DNA of 64,000 nt from Paraburkholderia polaris (lineage in GTDB: Bacteria > Pseudomonadota > Gammaproteobacteria > Burkholderiales > Burkholderiaceae), in the NCBI RefSeq assembly GCF_012927345.1, contig NZ_JABBGJ010000014.1:119159-183158 (forward strand), given 5' to 3'. The notes beneath the pieces were generated by a model that made no database searches, was not told the origin of the DNA, and saw nothing but the letters and a program-made list of their open reading frames with translations. Positions 8,711 to 17,904 of the stretch are shown piece by piece; position 1 is the first letter of the stretch; the number at the start of each line of letters is the position of its first letter. The position numbers were made by a program, and so were the translations under genes.

Positions 8711-9853
8711 TTAATCGAAGAAGCTCTTCACCCGATCGAACCAGCTCTTGCTCTGCGGGCTATGCCGCGCGCCGCCTTCCACGAGTGCCTTCTCGAATTG
8801 CTGAAGCAACTCGCGCTGCGGCTCGGTGAGCTTGACCGGTGTTTCGACTTGCACGTGCACGTACAGATCGCCGGCAATGCTCGAACGCAGCCCCTTGATA
8901 CCCTTGCCACGCAGACGGAAAGTCTTGCCCGACTGTGTGCCTTCCGGCACCGTGAAGCTCGCGCGGCCCGCGAGGGTCGGCACTTCGATTTCGCCGCCGA
9001 GTGCCGCCGTGGTGAACGGAATCGGCATCTGGCAATGCAGGTCGTCGCCGTCCCGTTCGAACACCGAGTGTTGCTTGATATGAATCTCGACGTACAGATC
9101 GCCCGACGGACCGCCGTTGATACCCGGCTCACCGTTGCCGGCTGAGCGGATGCGCATGCCGTCGTCGATACCTGCCGGGATCTTCACTTCCAGCGTCTTG
9201 GTTTCCTTCACCTTGCCCGCGCCGTGGCAGTGGCCGCACGGGTCAGGGATATAGGTGCCGGTGCCGTGGCACTTCGGGCAAGTTTGCTGAATGCTGAAGA
9301 AGCCCTGCGACATGCGCACCGAGCCCGAGCCGCTACAGGTCGGGCAGGTTTCCGGCTTGGTGCCGGGCTTGGCACCCGAGCCGTGACAGATTTCGCACGA
9401 CACCCAGCTCGGCACGCGAATCTGCGTGTCGTAGCCATGTGCGGCCTGTTCCAGCGTGATTTCCATGCTGTAGCGCAGATCGGCGCCGCGATACACCTGC
9501 GGGCCCGCGCGGCCGCCACCGCCGCGTGCAGCGCCGCCGGCCGCCTGGCCGAAGATGTCGCCAAAAATATCGCCGAACGCATCGGCAAAACCGCCGAAAC
9601 CTTGCGCACCGGCTCCGCCCATGTTCGGATCGACGCCCGCGTGGCCGTACTGATCGTACGCAGCACGCTTTTGCGAGTCCGACAGCATTTCATAGGCTTC
9701 CTTCACCTCTTTGAAATGCTCTTCCGCATCCTTGTTGCCCGGATTGCGGTCGGGGTGGTGCTTCATCGCAAGCTTGCGATACGCCTTCTTGATTTCGTCG
9801 TCGCTCGCGTTCTTTGCGACGCCCAGAACCTCGTAGTAATCCCGTTTCGCCAT
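8711..9853 (-). CDS. dnaJ: Chaperone protein DnaJ (Hsp40)
   Basis: Co-chaperone that stimulates DnaK ATPase and delivers unfolded substrates. The domains are in canonical order: a J domain (residues 1-70) with the HPD motif in [11 protein letters not shown]; a Gly/Phe-rich linker (about 75-125); a cysteine-rich zinc domain with four CxxCxGxG repeats ([32 protein letters not shown]); and the C-terminal substrate-binding barrel. At 380 aa it has normal length. The Shine-Dalgarno sequence is weak. It lies 268 bp downstream of dnaK, with a strong hairpin between them. Confidence 0.97.
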   Translation of the reverse strand: MAKRDYYEVLGVAKNASDDEIKKAYRKLAMKHHPDRNPGNKDAEEHFKEVKEAYEMLSDSQKRAAYDQYGHAGVDPNMGGAGAQGFGGFADAFGDIFGDIFGQAAGGAARGGGGRAGPQVYRGADLRYSMEITLEQAAHGYDTQIRVPSWVSCEICHGSGAKPGTKPETCPTCSGSGSVRMSQGFFSIQQTCPKCHGTGTYIPDPCGHCHGAGKVKETKTLEVKIPAGIDDGMRIRSAGNGEPGINGGPSGDLYVEIHIKQHSVFERDGDDLHCQMPIPFTTAALGGEIEVPTLAGRASFTVPEGTQSGKTFRLRGKGIKGLRSSIAGDLYVHVQVETPVKLTEPQRELLQQFEKALVEGGARHSPQSKSWFDRVKSFFD

Positions 9854-10072
9854 ATCGGTTCAACGCCACTCGCGCAATGGGGCGCGGTGGCTCCTCTTGA
9901 ATGCTGGAGTCTTGCGACTCGTCCGGCCGCTGTTTGCACCGCTTTTAAGCGGCTCAAACAACGCCCTCCATAAAACAAATGTGCCCGGAGAGCCCCAAAA
10001 GGCTCGCCAGGCGCGATAACCGCTCTTGCACGTTCATGCCACCCGAATGGGCGCATACCGTTGTGCAGCCGG

Positions 10073-10096
10073 GCCGCACACATCGCTGTGTGCGGC
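10073..10096 (-). terminator. Perfect 10-bp hairpin between dnaK and dnaJ
   Basis: GCCGCACACA and TGTGTGCGGC form a perfect stem around a 4-nt loop, about 25 bp past the dnaK stop. No T tract follows on the minus strand, so it may partly terminate or protect the dnaK 3' end, lowering dnaJ relative to dnaK. A second small palindrome, CCGCTTTTAAGCGG, lies at about 9940-9953. Confidence 0.5.
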
Positions 10097-10121
10097 TTTA
10101 CGGTCGAAATGCGACCTGGCT

Positions 10122-12077
10122 TTAGTCTTTCTTCACTTCCTTGAACTCGGCGTCGACCACGTCGTCCTGCTGCTGTTGGCTCGCACCACCTGCCGATGCG
10201 CCCGCACCTGCCGCGCCCGCTGCCGCAGCTTCAGCACCTTGTGCAGCCTGCATGTCGGCGTACATCTTCTCGCCCATCTTCTGCGAGGCGGTCGCCACCA
10301 CTTCGATCTTGGCTTCGATCGCGGCCTTGTCGCTCGAACCGCTCTTCAGCGTTTCTTCGAGGTCCTTCAGCGCGGTTTCGATCGCTTCCTTCTCAGCGGC
10401 TTCCAGCTTATCGCCGTATTCGGTGAGCGCCTTCTTCGTGCTGTGGACCAGCGCGTCGCCCTGGTTGCGGGCATCGGCCAGTTCACGCAGCTTGTGATCT
10501 TCTTCCGCGTTCGCTTCGGCGTCCTTCACCATCTTTTCGATTTCAGCTTCGGACAGACCCGAGTTCGCCTTGATCGTGATGCGGTTTTCCTTGCCGGTCG
10601 CCTTGTCTTTCGCGCCGACGTGCAAAATGCCGTTCGCGTCGATGTCGAAGCTCACTTCGATCTGAGGCGTGCCGCGCGGTGCCGGCGGAATGCCTTCGAG
10701 GTTGAACTCGCCCAGCAGCTTGTTGCCCGCTGCCATTTCGCGTTCGCCCTGGAACACCTTGATCGTCACGGCGCCCTGATTGTCATCAGCCGTCGAGTAG
10801 ACCTGTGCGTGCTTGGTCGGGATCGTGGTGTTCTTGTTGATCATCTTCGTCATCACGCCGCCGAGCGTTTCGATGCCGAGCGACAACGGGGTCACGTCGA
10901 GCAGCAGAACGTCCTTGCGGTCACCCGACAGAACCTGGCCTTGAATCGCGGCGCCAACGGCCACGGCTTCGTCCGGGTTCACGTCACGGCGCGGATCCTT
11001 GCCGAAGAATTCCTTAACCTTTTCCTGGACCTTCGGCATACGGGTCATACCGCCGACCAGAATCACGTCGTCGATTTCGCCGACCTTCACGCCTGCGTCC
11101 TTGATCGCCGTGCGGCACGGTTCGATCGTGCGTTCGATCAGCTCTTCAACCAGCGCTTCCAGCTTCGCACGCGTAATTTTCAGGTTCAAGTGCTTCGGAC
11201 CCGACGCGTCGGCCGTGATGTACGGCAGGTTGATTTCGGTTTGCTGGCTCGACGACAGTTCGATCTTCGCCTTTTCAGCCGATTCCTTCAGGCGTTGCAG
11301 CGCGAGCACGTCTTTCGACAGATCGACGCCCTGTTCCTTCTTGAACTCGCCGATGATGTAATCGATGATGCGCTGGTCGAAGTCTTCACCGCCGAGGAAC
11401 GTGTCGCCGTTCGTGGACAGCACTTCGAACTGCATTTCACCGTCAACGTCTGCGATTTCGATGATCGACACGTCGAACGTACCGCCGCCCAGGTCATACA
11501 CCGCGATCTTGCGGTCGCCCTTTTCGGCCTTGTCCAGACCGAATGCCAAAGCGGCTGCGGTCGGTTCGTTGATGATTCGCTTCACTTCCAGACCGGCGAT
11601 GCGGCCTGCGTCTTTGGTAGCCTGACGCTGGCTGTCGTTGAAGTACGCGGGAACCGTAATCACAGCTTCCGTGACCGGCTCACCGAGGTAGTCTTCAGCG
11701 GTCTTCTTCATCTTGCGCAGCACTTCTGCCGAGATTTGCGGCGGTGCCAGCTTCTGATCGCGCACATCGACCCATGCGTCGCCGTTGTCGGCCTTCATGA
11801 TCTTGTACGGCATCAGGCCGATGTCTTTCTGCACTTCTTTTTCTTCGAAGCGGCGGCCGATCAGGCGCTTAACGGCGTACAGCGTGTTACGCGGGTTCGT
11901 GACCGACTGACGCTTAGCCGGCGCGCCGACGAGAATTTCGCCGTCTTCCATGTAAGCGATGATCGACGGCGTGGTGCGCGCACCTTCCGAGTTCTCGATC
12001 ACTTTGACCGAATTGCCTTCCATGATCGCCACGCACGAGTTGGTCGTGCCGAGGTCGATGCCAATGATTTTGCCCAT
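10122..12077 (-). CDS. dnaK: Chaperone protein DnaK (Hsp70)
   Basis: ATP-dependent Hsp70 chaperone. The start is the ATG at 12077, preceded by AGGAG; it gives [19 protein letters not shown] and 651 aa, a normal length. A longer open frame upstream has no merit because it runs through the promoter region. Nucleotide-binding domain marks include [22 protein letters not shown] and VGGMTRMP; the substrate-binding domain includes [15 protein letters not shown]; the C-terminal lid ends in an Ala/Gly/Gln-rich tail before EFKEVKKD. The gene is third in a grpE - thioredoxin-like - dnaK - dnaJ row. Confidence 0.98.
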   Translation of the reverse strand: MGKIIGIDLGTTNSCVAIMEGNSVKVIENSEGARTTPSIIAYMEDGEILVGAPAKRQSVTNPRNTLYAVKRLIGRRFEEKEVQKDIGLMPYKIMKADNGDAWVDVRDQKLAPPQISAEVLRKMKKTAEDYLGEPVTEAVITVPAYFNDSQRQATKDAGRIAGLEVKRIINEPTAAALAFGLDKAEKGDRKIAVYDLGGGTFDVSIIEIADVDGEMQFEVLSTNGDTFLGGEDFDQRIIDYIIGEFKKEQGVDLSKDVLALQRLKESAEKAKIELSSSQQTEINLPYITADASGPKHLNLKITRAKLEALVEELIERTIEPCRTAIKDAGVKVGEIDDVILVGGMTRMPKVQEKVKEFFGKDPRRDVNPDEAVAVGAAIQGQVLSGDRKDVLLLDVTPLSLGIETLGGVMTKMINKNTTIPTKHAQVYSTADDNQGAVTIKVFQGEREMAAGNKLLGEFNLEGIPPAPRGTPQIEVSFDIDANGILHVGAKDKATGKENRITIKANSGLSEAEIEKMVKDAEANAEEDHKLRELADARNQGDALVHSTKKALTEYGDKLEAAEKEAIETALKDLEETLKSGSSDKAAIEAKIEVVATASQKMGEKMYADMQAAQGAEAAAAGAAGAGASAGGASQQQQDDVVDAEFKEVKKD

Positions 12078-12171
12078 TTTTACTAATCTCCTGACTTTGA
12101 TCGCTGCGGGAATCGCCGTTTTTGCCCATCTGGCGGTACGGCGATCCGCTCTCAATTCCTACCTGCACTGA

Positions 12172-12199
12172 ACATAAGTGCGTCCGCATCGTTTTCAAG
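12172..12199 (-). promoter_or_regulatory. Sigma32-like heat-shock promoter upstream of dnaK
   Basis: On the minus strand CTTGAAA (12199-12193) is followed after 13 nt by ACTTATGT (12179-12172). The -35 is a perfect match to the sigma32 consensus CTTGAAA with the expected spacing, while the -10 agrees with CCCCATnT only in part. Transcription would begin near 12165, about 88 nt before the dnaK start. Confidence 0.5.
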
Positions 12200-12230
12200 A
12201 CCTCTTTTACGATGCGGTCTTTAATTTTTT

Positions 12231-12668
12231 TCAATCAGCCGAACTTTTGCCGCTTTTTTCACCATTTGTCGCGCTGCCGACCGTCTTGGCCGCCCGGAAC
12301 TTTTCCCGCGCGACCGCGACCGCCGCCTCGAACTGCCCAAGGCCGTGCCAGCCGGTTGCCCGGCCGAGCCGCTTGCCTCGGTAAAAGAAGCACCAGGTGG
12401 GCACGCCGTGAAGCGTGAAACGCCGGCCCAGTTCATGATGCTCGTAGACGTTCCAGCGAAACCATCTGAGCCCAAGCGCACGAATCGCGTCCGGCTGCGC
12501 CAGCATGGCCTTCTTGGCGATCTCGCAGTTAAAGCAGTCGAGACCCTAGAAAAACACCACAGCCAGCTCATCACCGGCTTCGGCCAGCCCGGCGTCAAAT
12601 GACTCGGCGCTGAGTTCCTGCATGCCCAAAACGGCGAACGCAGTGGCGTCGACCGGAATGTTGGCCAT
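12231..12668 (-). pseudogene. Thioredoxin-family protein with a single in-frame amber codon
   Basis: Reading from the ATG at 12668 gives a 145-codon thioredoxin-fold frame interrupted only by TAG at codon 41 (12548-12546). The surrounding residues are AVVFF-stop-GLDCFNCEIAKKAM, so the stop falls just before the CxxC redox motif (CFNC), where thioredoxins normally have Trp. TGG to TAG needs one base change. Downstream, HGVPTWCFFYRG supplies the cis-Pro loop and the frame continues to the stop at 12231. The gene sits between grpE and dnaK on the same strand. It could be a recent pseudogene, a sequencing error, or suppressed at low level; a downstream restart at codon 55 would lose the active site. 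Confidence 0.75.
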
Positions 12669-12725
12669 GACGGTGCCTGTCAGGCGGAAAGGCTGATAGT
12701 CGGCTTATGACGCGGCTTGTGATAC

Positions 12726-13310
12726 TTACTTCGGCGCCGCGACGGTCACGAGGGCCGGACGCAGCACGCGGTCGGCGATCACAAAGCCTTTTTGCAGCAC
12801 AGCAACGACGGTGTTCGGTTCCTGATCGGCCGGCACCATCGAAATAGCCTGGTGACGGTGCGGGTCGAACTTCTCGCCGACCGGGTTCAGGGCGACGACG
12901 CGGCCCTTCTCCAGCGCGCCGGAGAGCTGGCGCAGCGTGAGTTCGACGCCTTCGCGGACCTTTTGCAGATCGTCGGACGAATGGGCAACCGCTGCTTCGA
13001 GGCTGTCGACCACCGGCAGCAAATGCTCAGCGAAGCTTTCGATCGCGAACTTGTGGGCCTTGGCGACATCTTCCTGGGCGCGGCGGCGCACGTTCTCAGT
13101 CTCAGCCTTCGCCCGCAGGAAGCTTTCCTGCAGCTCGGCGATCTTTGCTTCTGCTTCGGCCAATGCGGCTTCCGCGCCGGATACCAGCGCTTCAGGCGCA
13201 GCGTTTGCAGCCGCGTCCTGTTGGGATGCTGCGGCCTCGGCGGCCTGGCGCGCGGTTTCGTCGGCGGGCGTGGGATTCTGGCTCGTCGGGTTCTCTTGCG
13301 TGTTTTCCAT
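12726..13310 (-). CDS. grpE: Nucleotide exchange factor GrpE
   Basis: Releases ADP from DnaK. The 194-aa protein has an Ala/Gln/Pro-rich disordered N-terminus (about 1-45), a long coiled-coil dimerisation helix ([20 protein letters not shown]), and the C-terminal beta domain with [16 protein letters not shown] and [21 protein letters not shown], the GrpE signature. It is the first gene of the minus-strand chaperone row and has a near-perfect sigma32 promoter about 135-160 bp upstream. The SD is weak. Confidence 0.96.
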   Translation of the reverse strand: MENTQENPTSQNPTPADETARQAAEAAASQQDAAANAAPEALVSGAEAALAEAEAKIAELQESFLRAKAETENVRRRAQEDVAKAHKFAIESFAEHLLPVVDSLEAAVAHSSDDLQKVREGVELTLRQLSGALEKGRVVALNPVGEKFDPHRHQAISMVPADQEPNTVVAVLQKGFVIADRVLRPALVTVAAPK

Positions 13311-13445
13311 GTCGCTGAAAGTCGTTAAAAAGTTAAAGCTAACGGTGGCGGCAACGCGTCAAAGCTGGCGCAATTTGTGCGTTGCAAAATTGCCACAGAC
13401 AACTTGGTGCACAACTCGGTGCGTTAACGCGTATCGAAACGGCAG

Positions 13446-13471
13446 ATGGGGCCGGAAAGACCCATTTCAAG
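13446..13471 (-). promoter_or_regulatory. Sigma32 heat-shock promoter upstream of grpE
   Basis: The minus strand reads CTTGAAA (13471-13465), a 13-nt spacer, then CCCCAT (13451-13446) followed by CT. Both elements match the sigma32 consensus CTTGAAA-N13-CCCCATnT. Transcription would start near 13438, giving a 5' leader of about 128 nt. The remainder of the 389-bp gap (13472-13699) shows only an ACGTTA/TAACGT inverted repeat at 13607-13627. Confidence 0.8.
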
Positions 13472-13699
13472 CGCATCTCCCGGAACTTTTCGCACCGCGG
13501 ACGTGCGGCAGAAATGCCCGGTTACAACCGTTATTGCGTCGCAATCAGATTGAGATTGAGTGCGCCCGACAAGTGGCCTATGCTCCAATAAAGCGTCGAA
13601 AAAGACACGTTAACCCTAATCTAACGTAAGCCTTACCGACATTTTTCAATTCCACCTGATTCGCCTGTTTCCGTCCTGAATCTTCCCAAGGGGAGTACC

Positions 13700-13861
13700 G
13701 TGAAACTGACCTTTGCAATATCGGTGGTCGCATTGGTACTGATCGCGGGCACCACGACCATCTGCATGTCCGGGGCCGTCAACGATCACACCACCGAGTA
13801 CGGCGGTGTGCACGCGACGATGGAACAGTTGTTCAATCCCCACCTGAAAGTTTGTCGATAA
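13700..13861 (+). CDS. Small protein of 53 aa with one N-terminal hydrophobic segment (hypothetical)
   Basis: GTG start with a good upstream SD (aaggggagtacc). The product begins VKLTFAISVVALVLIAGTTT, a signal-anchor or signal-peptide-like helix, followed by about 30 polar residues. I do not recognise a family. Its last 29 bp overlap the 3' end of the convergent S4-domain gene. The SD and helix argue for translation; the short length and convergent overlap argue caution. Confidence 0.45.
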   Translation: MKLTFAISVVALVLIAGTTTICMSGAVNDHTTEYGGVHATMEQLFNPHLKVCR

Positions 13862-14240
13862 TGCGCCGGTCGCGCTTGGTCGGCCTGCCGTGTAAAGCGG
13901 CGGCCGGTTCGCGGTATGTCTTGCGCCGCTCCTGCTCGACCTGCCGCTTCACTTTGCTCTCTTCGGTTTCCGCATAAAGCGTCTGCGCGACGCTGGCTGG
14001 GCCACGCACGTCGCACACACCCAGCACTTCCACCTGCCACACAATCCGCTCGATCTCGATCTCCACCAGGTCGCCGACGCGCACATCTTTGGCCGGCTTG
14101 ACGCTGGCGCCGCCGATGCGCACATGGGCTTTCTCGACCGCATCCGCCGCGAGTGAGCGGGTCTTGAAGAAGCGCGCCGCCCAAAGCCATTTGTCTATGC
14201 GCAGCTTCGCGCCCGGTTCAGTTGAAATCCTGTAGTTCAT
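13833..14240 (-). CDS. hslR: S4-domain RNA-binding protein, Hsp15 (HslR)-like
   Basis: A 135-aa protein beginning at the ATG at 14240, 8 bp after the hemH stop. The S4 domain (about residues 10-70) is evident in RIDKWLWAARFFKTRSLAADAVEKAHVRI and VRVGDLVEIEI. The C-terminus is highly basic, as in E. coli Hsp15, which binds stalled 50S subunits carrying nascent chains after heat shock. Neighbouring heat-shock genes fit that role, although no sigma32 promoter is seen directly upstream. Confidence 0.85.
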   Translation of the reverse strand: MNYRISTEPGAKLRIDKWLWAARFFKTRSLAADAVEKAHVRIGGASVKPAKDVRVGDLVEIEIERIVWQVEVLGVCDVRGPASVAQTLYAETEESKVKRQVEQERRKTYREPAAALHGRPTKRDRRIIDKLSGGD

Positions 14241-14248
14241 GAGCCTGC

Positions 14249-15319
14249 TTAAGCCCCGCTCGTGTGTGGCACCGGCACCGCTTGCACGGGCCAGCCCTGC
14301 AGATTCTGCGCGACGATTTCGCCTAGCGCGGCGATCCACGGTTGCGAGGCGTTCACGCAGGGAATTCGATGAAACTCCTTGCCACCCGCCAGCAGGAACT
14401 CGTCGCGTACTTCCATGCCAATTTCTTCAATCGTTTCAAGGCAGTCGGCGGTAAAGCCCGGACAGAACACGTCGGCCCGCCGCACACCCGCCGAGCCCAA
14501 TTCCTTCAGCGTGGGGGCAGTGTACGGCTGCAACCATTCGGCCTTGCCGAAGCGCGACTGAAACGTGATGCGGCATTCCACCTGCGTCAATCCCAGTGCC
14601 TGCGTCAACAACGCGCCGGTCTGTTGGCATTGCTCGTGGTACGGATCACCGAGATCCATTGTGCGCTTGGGCACGCCGTGAAAACTCAGCACCAGCTTGT
14701 CGCCTGCCGCGAAGTCCGGCCGGCCGTGGTGATGCCAGTAGTGATGCACTTGAGCAGCGAGCGCGGCGATATACGCCGGATGATCGGCGTACTGGCGCAC
14801 CGTGCGGATTTCCGGCTGGTTGCGCATGCGCTTGAGAGCCGAAAAAACGTCGTCGAAAGCCGTGGCCGTGGTCGACGACGAGTATTGCGGGTACATGGGC
14901 ATCAGCAGCACGCGCTCGGCGCCCGCCAGCTTCAGCTGGTTCAGCATGGCCGGAATGCCGGGCGTGCCGTAGCGCATGGCGTAGTCGACCAGCACCGTGT
15001 AGTCGTTCAATTGCAGCAGATGGCGCAAACCCTCCACCTGCTTCTCCGTGAAGACACGCAGCGGCGAGCCTTCCGGCATCCATACGGCCGCGTATTTCTT
15101 CGCAGACGCACGGCTGCGGAACGGCAAAATCAACAACTGCAGGATCACCTGCCAGAGCAGCGCCGGAATTTCGACCACGCGAGGATCGGACAGGAACTGC
15201 GCAAGATAGCGACGGACCGCACGCGGCGTCGGCGCGTCGGGCGTGCCGAGATTGATCAGCAGCACGGCGACACGGTGTGACGTGGCGTTCTGTGAAGGCC
15301 GCTCGAGGTCGAAGCGCAT
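14249..15319 (-). CDS. hemH: Ferrochelatase
   Basis: Inserts Fe2+ into protoporphyrin IX, the last step of heme synthesis. At 356 aa it has the expected length. Visible marks are [11 protein letters not shown] at the N-terminus, [51 protein letters not shown] containing the catalytic His, and [22 protein letters not shown] with the conserved Glu. The ATG at 15319 is preferred over a TTG two codons upstream. The S4-domain gene follows 8 bp later and is probably co-transcribed. Confidence 0.95.
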   Translation of the reverse strand: MRFDLERPSQNATSHRVAVLLINLGTPDAPTPRAVRRYLAQFLSDPRVVEIPALLWQVILQLLILPFRSRASAKKYAAVWMPEGSPLRVFTEKQVEGLRHLLQLNDYTVLVDYAMRYGTPGIPAMLNQLKLAGAERVLLMPMYPQYSSSTTATAFDDVFSALKRMRNQPEIRTVRQYADHPAYIAALAAQVHHYWHHHGRPDFAAGDKLVLSFHGVPKRTMDLGDPYHEQCQQTGALLTQALGLTQVECRITFQSRFGKAEWLQPYTAPTLKELGSAGVRRADVFCPGFTADCLETIEEIGMEVRDEFLLAGGKEFHRIPCVNASQPWIAALGEIVAQNLQGWPVQAVPVPHTSGA

Positions 15320-15503
15320 AGGCAACAGAGATAACCGCTTTAGGCGGAGAGTCGGTTCAGGTGGAATTCATTATAGCGGCGCGGTCTATTGCGAGGTCCG
15401 CCAGGGACCCCTGGCCATTCGGCCAATTGGCAAGCCGCGCGCCGTCGCGCATCATTTGCAGCATGAAGTGCCGCAGCCGGCAGTGACCGGTAGTGACTAC
15501 TGG

Positions 15504-16523
15504 TTACTGTTGACTAAGCGTGAGGGAAAGCAGCCGCGCGGTGATGTCGACAATCGGAATCACGCGGTTGTAGGCCATGCGGGTCGGCCCGATCACGCCG
15601 AGCGTGCCGACGATCTTGCCGTTCACCTCATAAGGCGCGGTCACCACGCTCATTTCCTCGATCGGCACGAGATTCGACTCTCCGCCGATGAAAATCTGCA
15701 CGCCCGCGGCGTGACTCGACACGTCGAGCAACTGAAGGAGACTGGTCTTTTGGTCGAACACATCGAACAGCTTGCGCAAGCGCGCCATGTCCGACGAAAG
15801 GTCGGCGACTTCGAGCAGGTTGCGCTCGCCGGAAATCAGCACGGTCTCGCCGGTGTCGGATTCATCCGTGCTGGCCGTGACCGCGGCATGCATCAGCGTG
15901 GTCATGTCGCCGCGCAATTCGTCGATTTCTTCGCGCAGGCGGCGGCGCACGTCGTCGAACGAGAGGCCCGCGAAGTGCGCGTTGATGTAATTGGAGGCTT
16001 CCACCAGCTGCGACGGCGAAAAGTCGCGCTGGGTTGCCATGATGCGGTTCTGTACGTCGCCTTCGGGCGTCACGATAATCAGCAGGATGCGCTTGTCGGA
16101 CAGGCGCATGAATTCGATCTGCTTGAACACGTGGCTGCGGCGCGGCGTGAGCACCACACCGGCGAACTGCGACAGATTGGACAGCACACTGGCCGCCGCG
16201 GCGACGACTTTCTGCGGTTCGCCTGCCTGCAGCGTAGTCTTGACGATACGCATTACCGCTTCTTCGTCCGCGGCGGATTCCACCGTCAACATGGTATCGA
16301 CGAACAGCCGGTAGCCACGCGGCGTCGGAATGCGGCCCGCTGAAGTATGCGGACTGATCACAAGCCCCAGGTCCTCGAGATCGGACATCACGTTGCGGAT
16401 CGTCGCCGGACTCAGTTCGAGGCCGGAATAGCGTGACAACGTGCGCGAGCCGACCGGCTGACCTTCGGCGATGTAGCGCTCGATCAGCGTTTTGAGGAGG
16501 GTTTGTGCGCGGGGATCTAGCAT
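15504..16523 (-). CDS. hrcA: Heat-inducible transcription repressor HrcA
   Basis: Represses class I heat-shock genes by binding CIRCE elements. The 339-aa protein has an N-terminal winged-helix domain ([20 protein letters not shown], then [18 protein letters not shown]) with the classic [18 protein letters not shown] segment at about residues 59-76, and a GAF-like C-terminal domain ([18 protein letters not shown]). The presence of both HrcA and sigma32-type promoters implies two heat-shock circuits. No full CIRCE is visible in the window, only a half-site upstream of hrcA itself. Confidence 0.95.
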   Translation of the reverse strand: MLDPRAQTLLKTLIERYIAEGQPVGSRTLSRYSGLELSPATIRNVMSDLEDLGLVISPHTSAGRIPTPRGYRLFVDTMLTVESAADEEAVMRIVKTTLQAGEPQKVVAAAASVLSNLSQFAGVVLTPRRSHVFKQIEFMRLSDKRILLIIVTPEGDVQNRIMATQRDFSPSQLVEASNYINAHFAGLSFDDVRRRLREEIDELRGDMTTLMHAAVTASTDESDTGETVLISGERNLLEVADLSSDMARLRKLFDVFDQKTSLLQLLDVSSHAAGVQIFIGGESNLVPIEEMSVVTAPYEVNGKIVGTLGVIGPTRMAYNRVIPIVDITARLLSLTLSQQ

Positions 16524-16877
16524 GACGGAAAATTTTAGCTTAATGAAGCGACTACAGCGAGCGCTAACGGCGCCAACTCCTGACTATCGCGCCGCCGGTT
16601 GGCGGGGCGGCGCCTGGTATTCTGTGCGGCGCCTTGACTGGCGCTGTGTTCAGCATCATTGTCAGCGCGCCGCCGAGGTTCGAACCCCGCGGCTCGCCAG
16701 CCACCATTCCGGCGGGTCCGCTAGCGGCAAGCCGCCGGACCACAACCGGCGCGCATGTCATCAAGGTTTCACCATTCTAACGATAATCGCCCAATGCGCT
16801 GGCAGCCCGCTCGCGCAGGCCCGCTACCGGGTCTGTCTACGGTTCTTTTCAGGCCCTACCTATGGTGTAATGCCGGC
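16524..16877. other. Divergent hrcA/nadK intergenic region
   Basis: No gene is evident in these 354 bases. GAGCGCTAA at 16559-16567 resembles one CIRCE arm (8 of 9 bases), but the partner arm nine bases away is poor. At 16715-16741 a two-part hairpin forms: GGTCC pairs with GGACC, and GCGGC with GCCGC. A GGTTCGAACCCC stretch near 16678 looks like a tRNA T loop but has no surrounding cloverleaf. Confidence 0.5.
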
Positions 16878-17780
16878 ATGCAAGTGACTAGCCAGTTCAA
16901 GACCGTCGCGCTCGTCGGGCGCAACAATACCCCGGGCATCGGCGAGCCGCTGACCGCGCTCGCCTCGTGCATCGCGAGGCGCGGCTTCGAGGTCGTGTTC
17001 GAAGCCGACACCGCCGCCGAGATCGGCATCACCGACTATCCGGCGCTGCGTCCCGCCGAGATCGGCGCGCGTGCCGACGTTGCCGTGGTGCTTGGCGGCG
17101 ACGGCACGATGCTAGGCATTGGCCGCCAGCTTGCGCCTTACCGCACGCCGCTGATCGGCATCAACCACGGGCGGCTCGGCTTCATTACCGACATTCCGAT
17201 CTCCGACATGCGCGAGATCGTGCCGCAAATGCTCTCCGGCAACTTCGAGCGCGAAGAGCGCATGCTGCTTGAAGCGCGCATCATGCGCGGCGGCAACCCG
17301 ATCTATCACGCGCTTGCCTTCAACGACGTGGTGGTCAACCGTAGCGGTTTCTCCGGGATGGCGGAACTGCATGTCTCGGTGGACGGGCGCTTCATGTACA
17401 ACCAGCGCTCGGACGGCCTGATCGTCGCCACGCCTACGGGTTCGACCGCCTACGCGCTGTCCTCGCAGGGGCCGATCCTGCATCCGCAATTACAAGGCAT
17501 CGTGCTGGTGCCGATCGCGCCGCATGCGTTGTCGAACCGGCCAATCGTGCTGCCGGACGACTCGAAGGTGAGCATCCAGATCGTCTCGGGCCGCGAAGTA
17601 AACGTCAATTTCGACATGCAGTCGTTCACCTCGCTGGAATTAGGCGACACGATCGAAGTGCGGCGCTCGCGCCATACGGTACCGATGTTGCACCCGGTCG
17701 GCTACAGCCACTTCGCCACGCTGCGCAAGAAGCTGCACTGGAACGAATACCCGTCGCACGAAGAAGATACCAAGCCCTGA
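16878..17780 (+). CDS. nadK: NAD kinase
   Basis: Phosphorylates NAD+ to NADP+. At 300 aa it has the usual length. The GGDGTMLG motif with catalytic Asp is at about residues 73-80, with [25 protein letters not shown] and [14 protein letters not shown] further along. The start is the ATG at 16878; the frame stays open upstream without a comparable start. It is divergent from hrcA and leads towards recN. Confidence 0.96.
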   Translation: MQVTSQFKTVALVGRNNTPGIGEPLTALASCIARRGFEVVFEADTAAEIGITDYPALRPAEIGARADVAVVLGGDGTMLGIGRQLAPYRTPLIGINHGRLGFITDIPISDMREIVPQMLSGNFEREERMLLEARIMRGGNPIYHALAFNDVVVNRSGFSGMAELHVSVDGRFMYNQRSDGLIVATPTGSTAYALSSQGPILHPQLQGIVLVPIAPHALSNRPIVLPDDSKVSIQIVSGREVNVNFDMQSFTSLELGDTIEVRRSRHTVPMLHPVGYSHFATLRKKLHWNEYPSHEEDTKP

Positions 17781-17820
17781 GCGGCCGGACCGCCGGAACC
17801 CTGGAACGCCGGCCTTCCGA

Positions 17821-17850
17821 AGGCCGGCCCCCGGAAGGCCGGCCCCCGGA
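17821..17850. repeat. Two tandem copies of a 15-bp GC-rich unit
   Basis: The unit AGGCCGGCCCCCGGA occurs twice head to tail between nadK and recN; part of a third, diverged copy precedes it. It may form hairpins in the nadK 3' region. Confidence 0.7.
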
Positions 17851-17904
17851 ACGCGAACGCCACCGCTGCCGAACCCTGAATATCAAGCTCATCAGACGAC
17901 CTCC

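Noticed and set aside
10026..12086. 686-codon open frame antisense to dnaK
   Set aside because: Open antisense frames are expected opposite conserved high-GC genes with strong codon bias; the dnaK reading explains every base and the antisense product has no recognisable domain.
12221..12598. 125-codon frame on the minus strand overlapping the thioredoxin-like gene
   Set aside because: It is a different phase of the same region; the thioredoxin motifs CFNC and the VPTW cis-Pro loop occur in the other frame.
16660..16700. tRNA-like GGTTCGAACC sequence in the hrcA-nadK gap
   Set aside because: Only the T-loop resemblance is present; flanking bases do not form a T stem, acceptor stem or anticodon arm on either strand.
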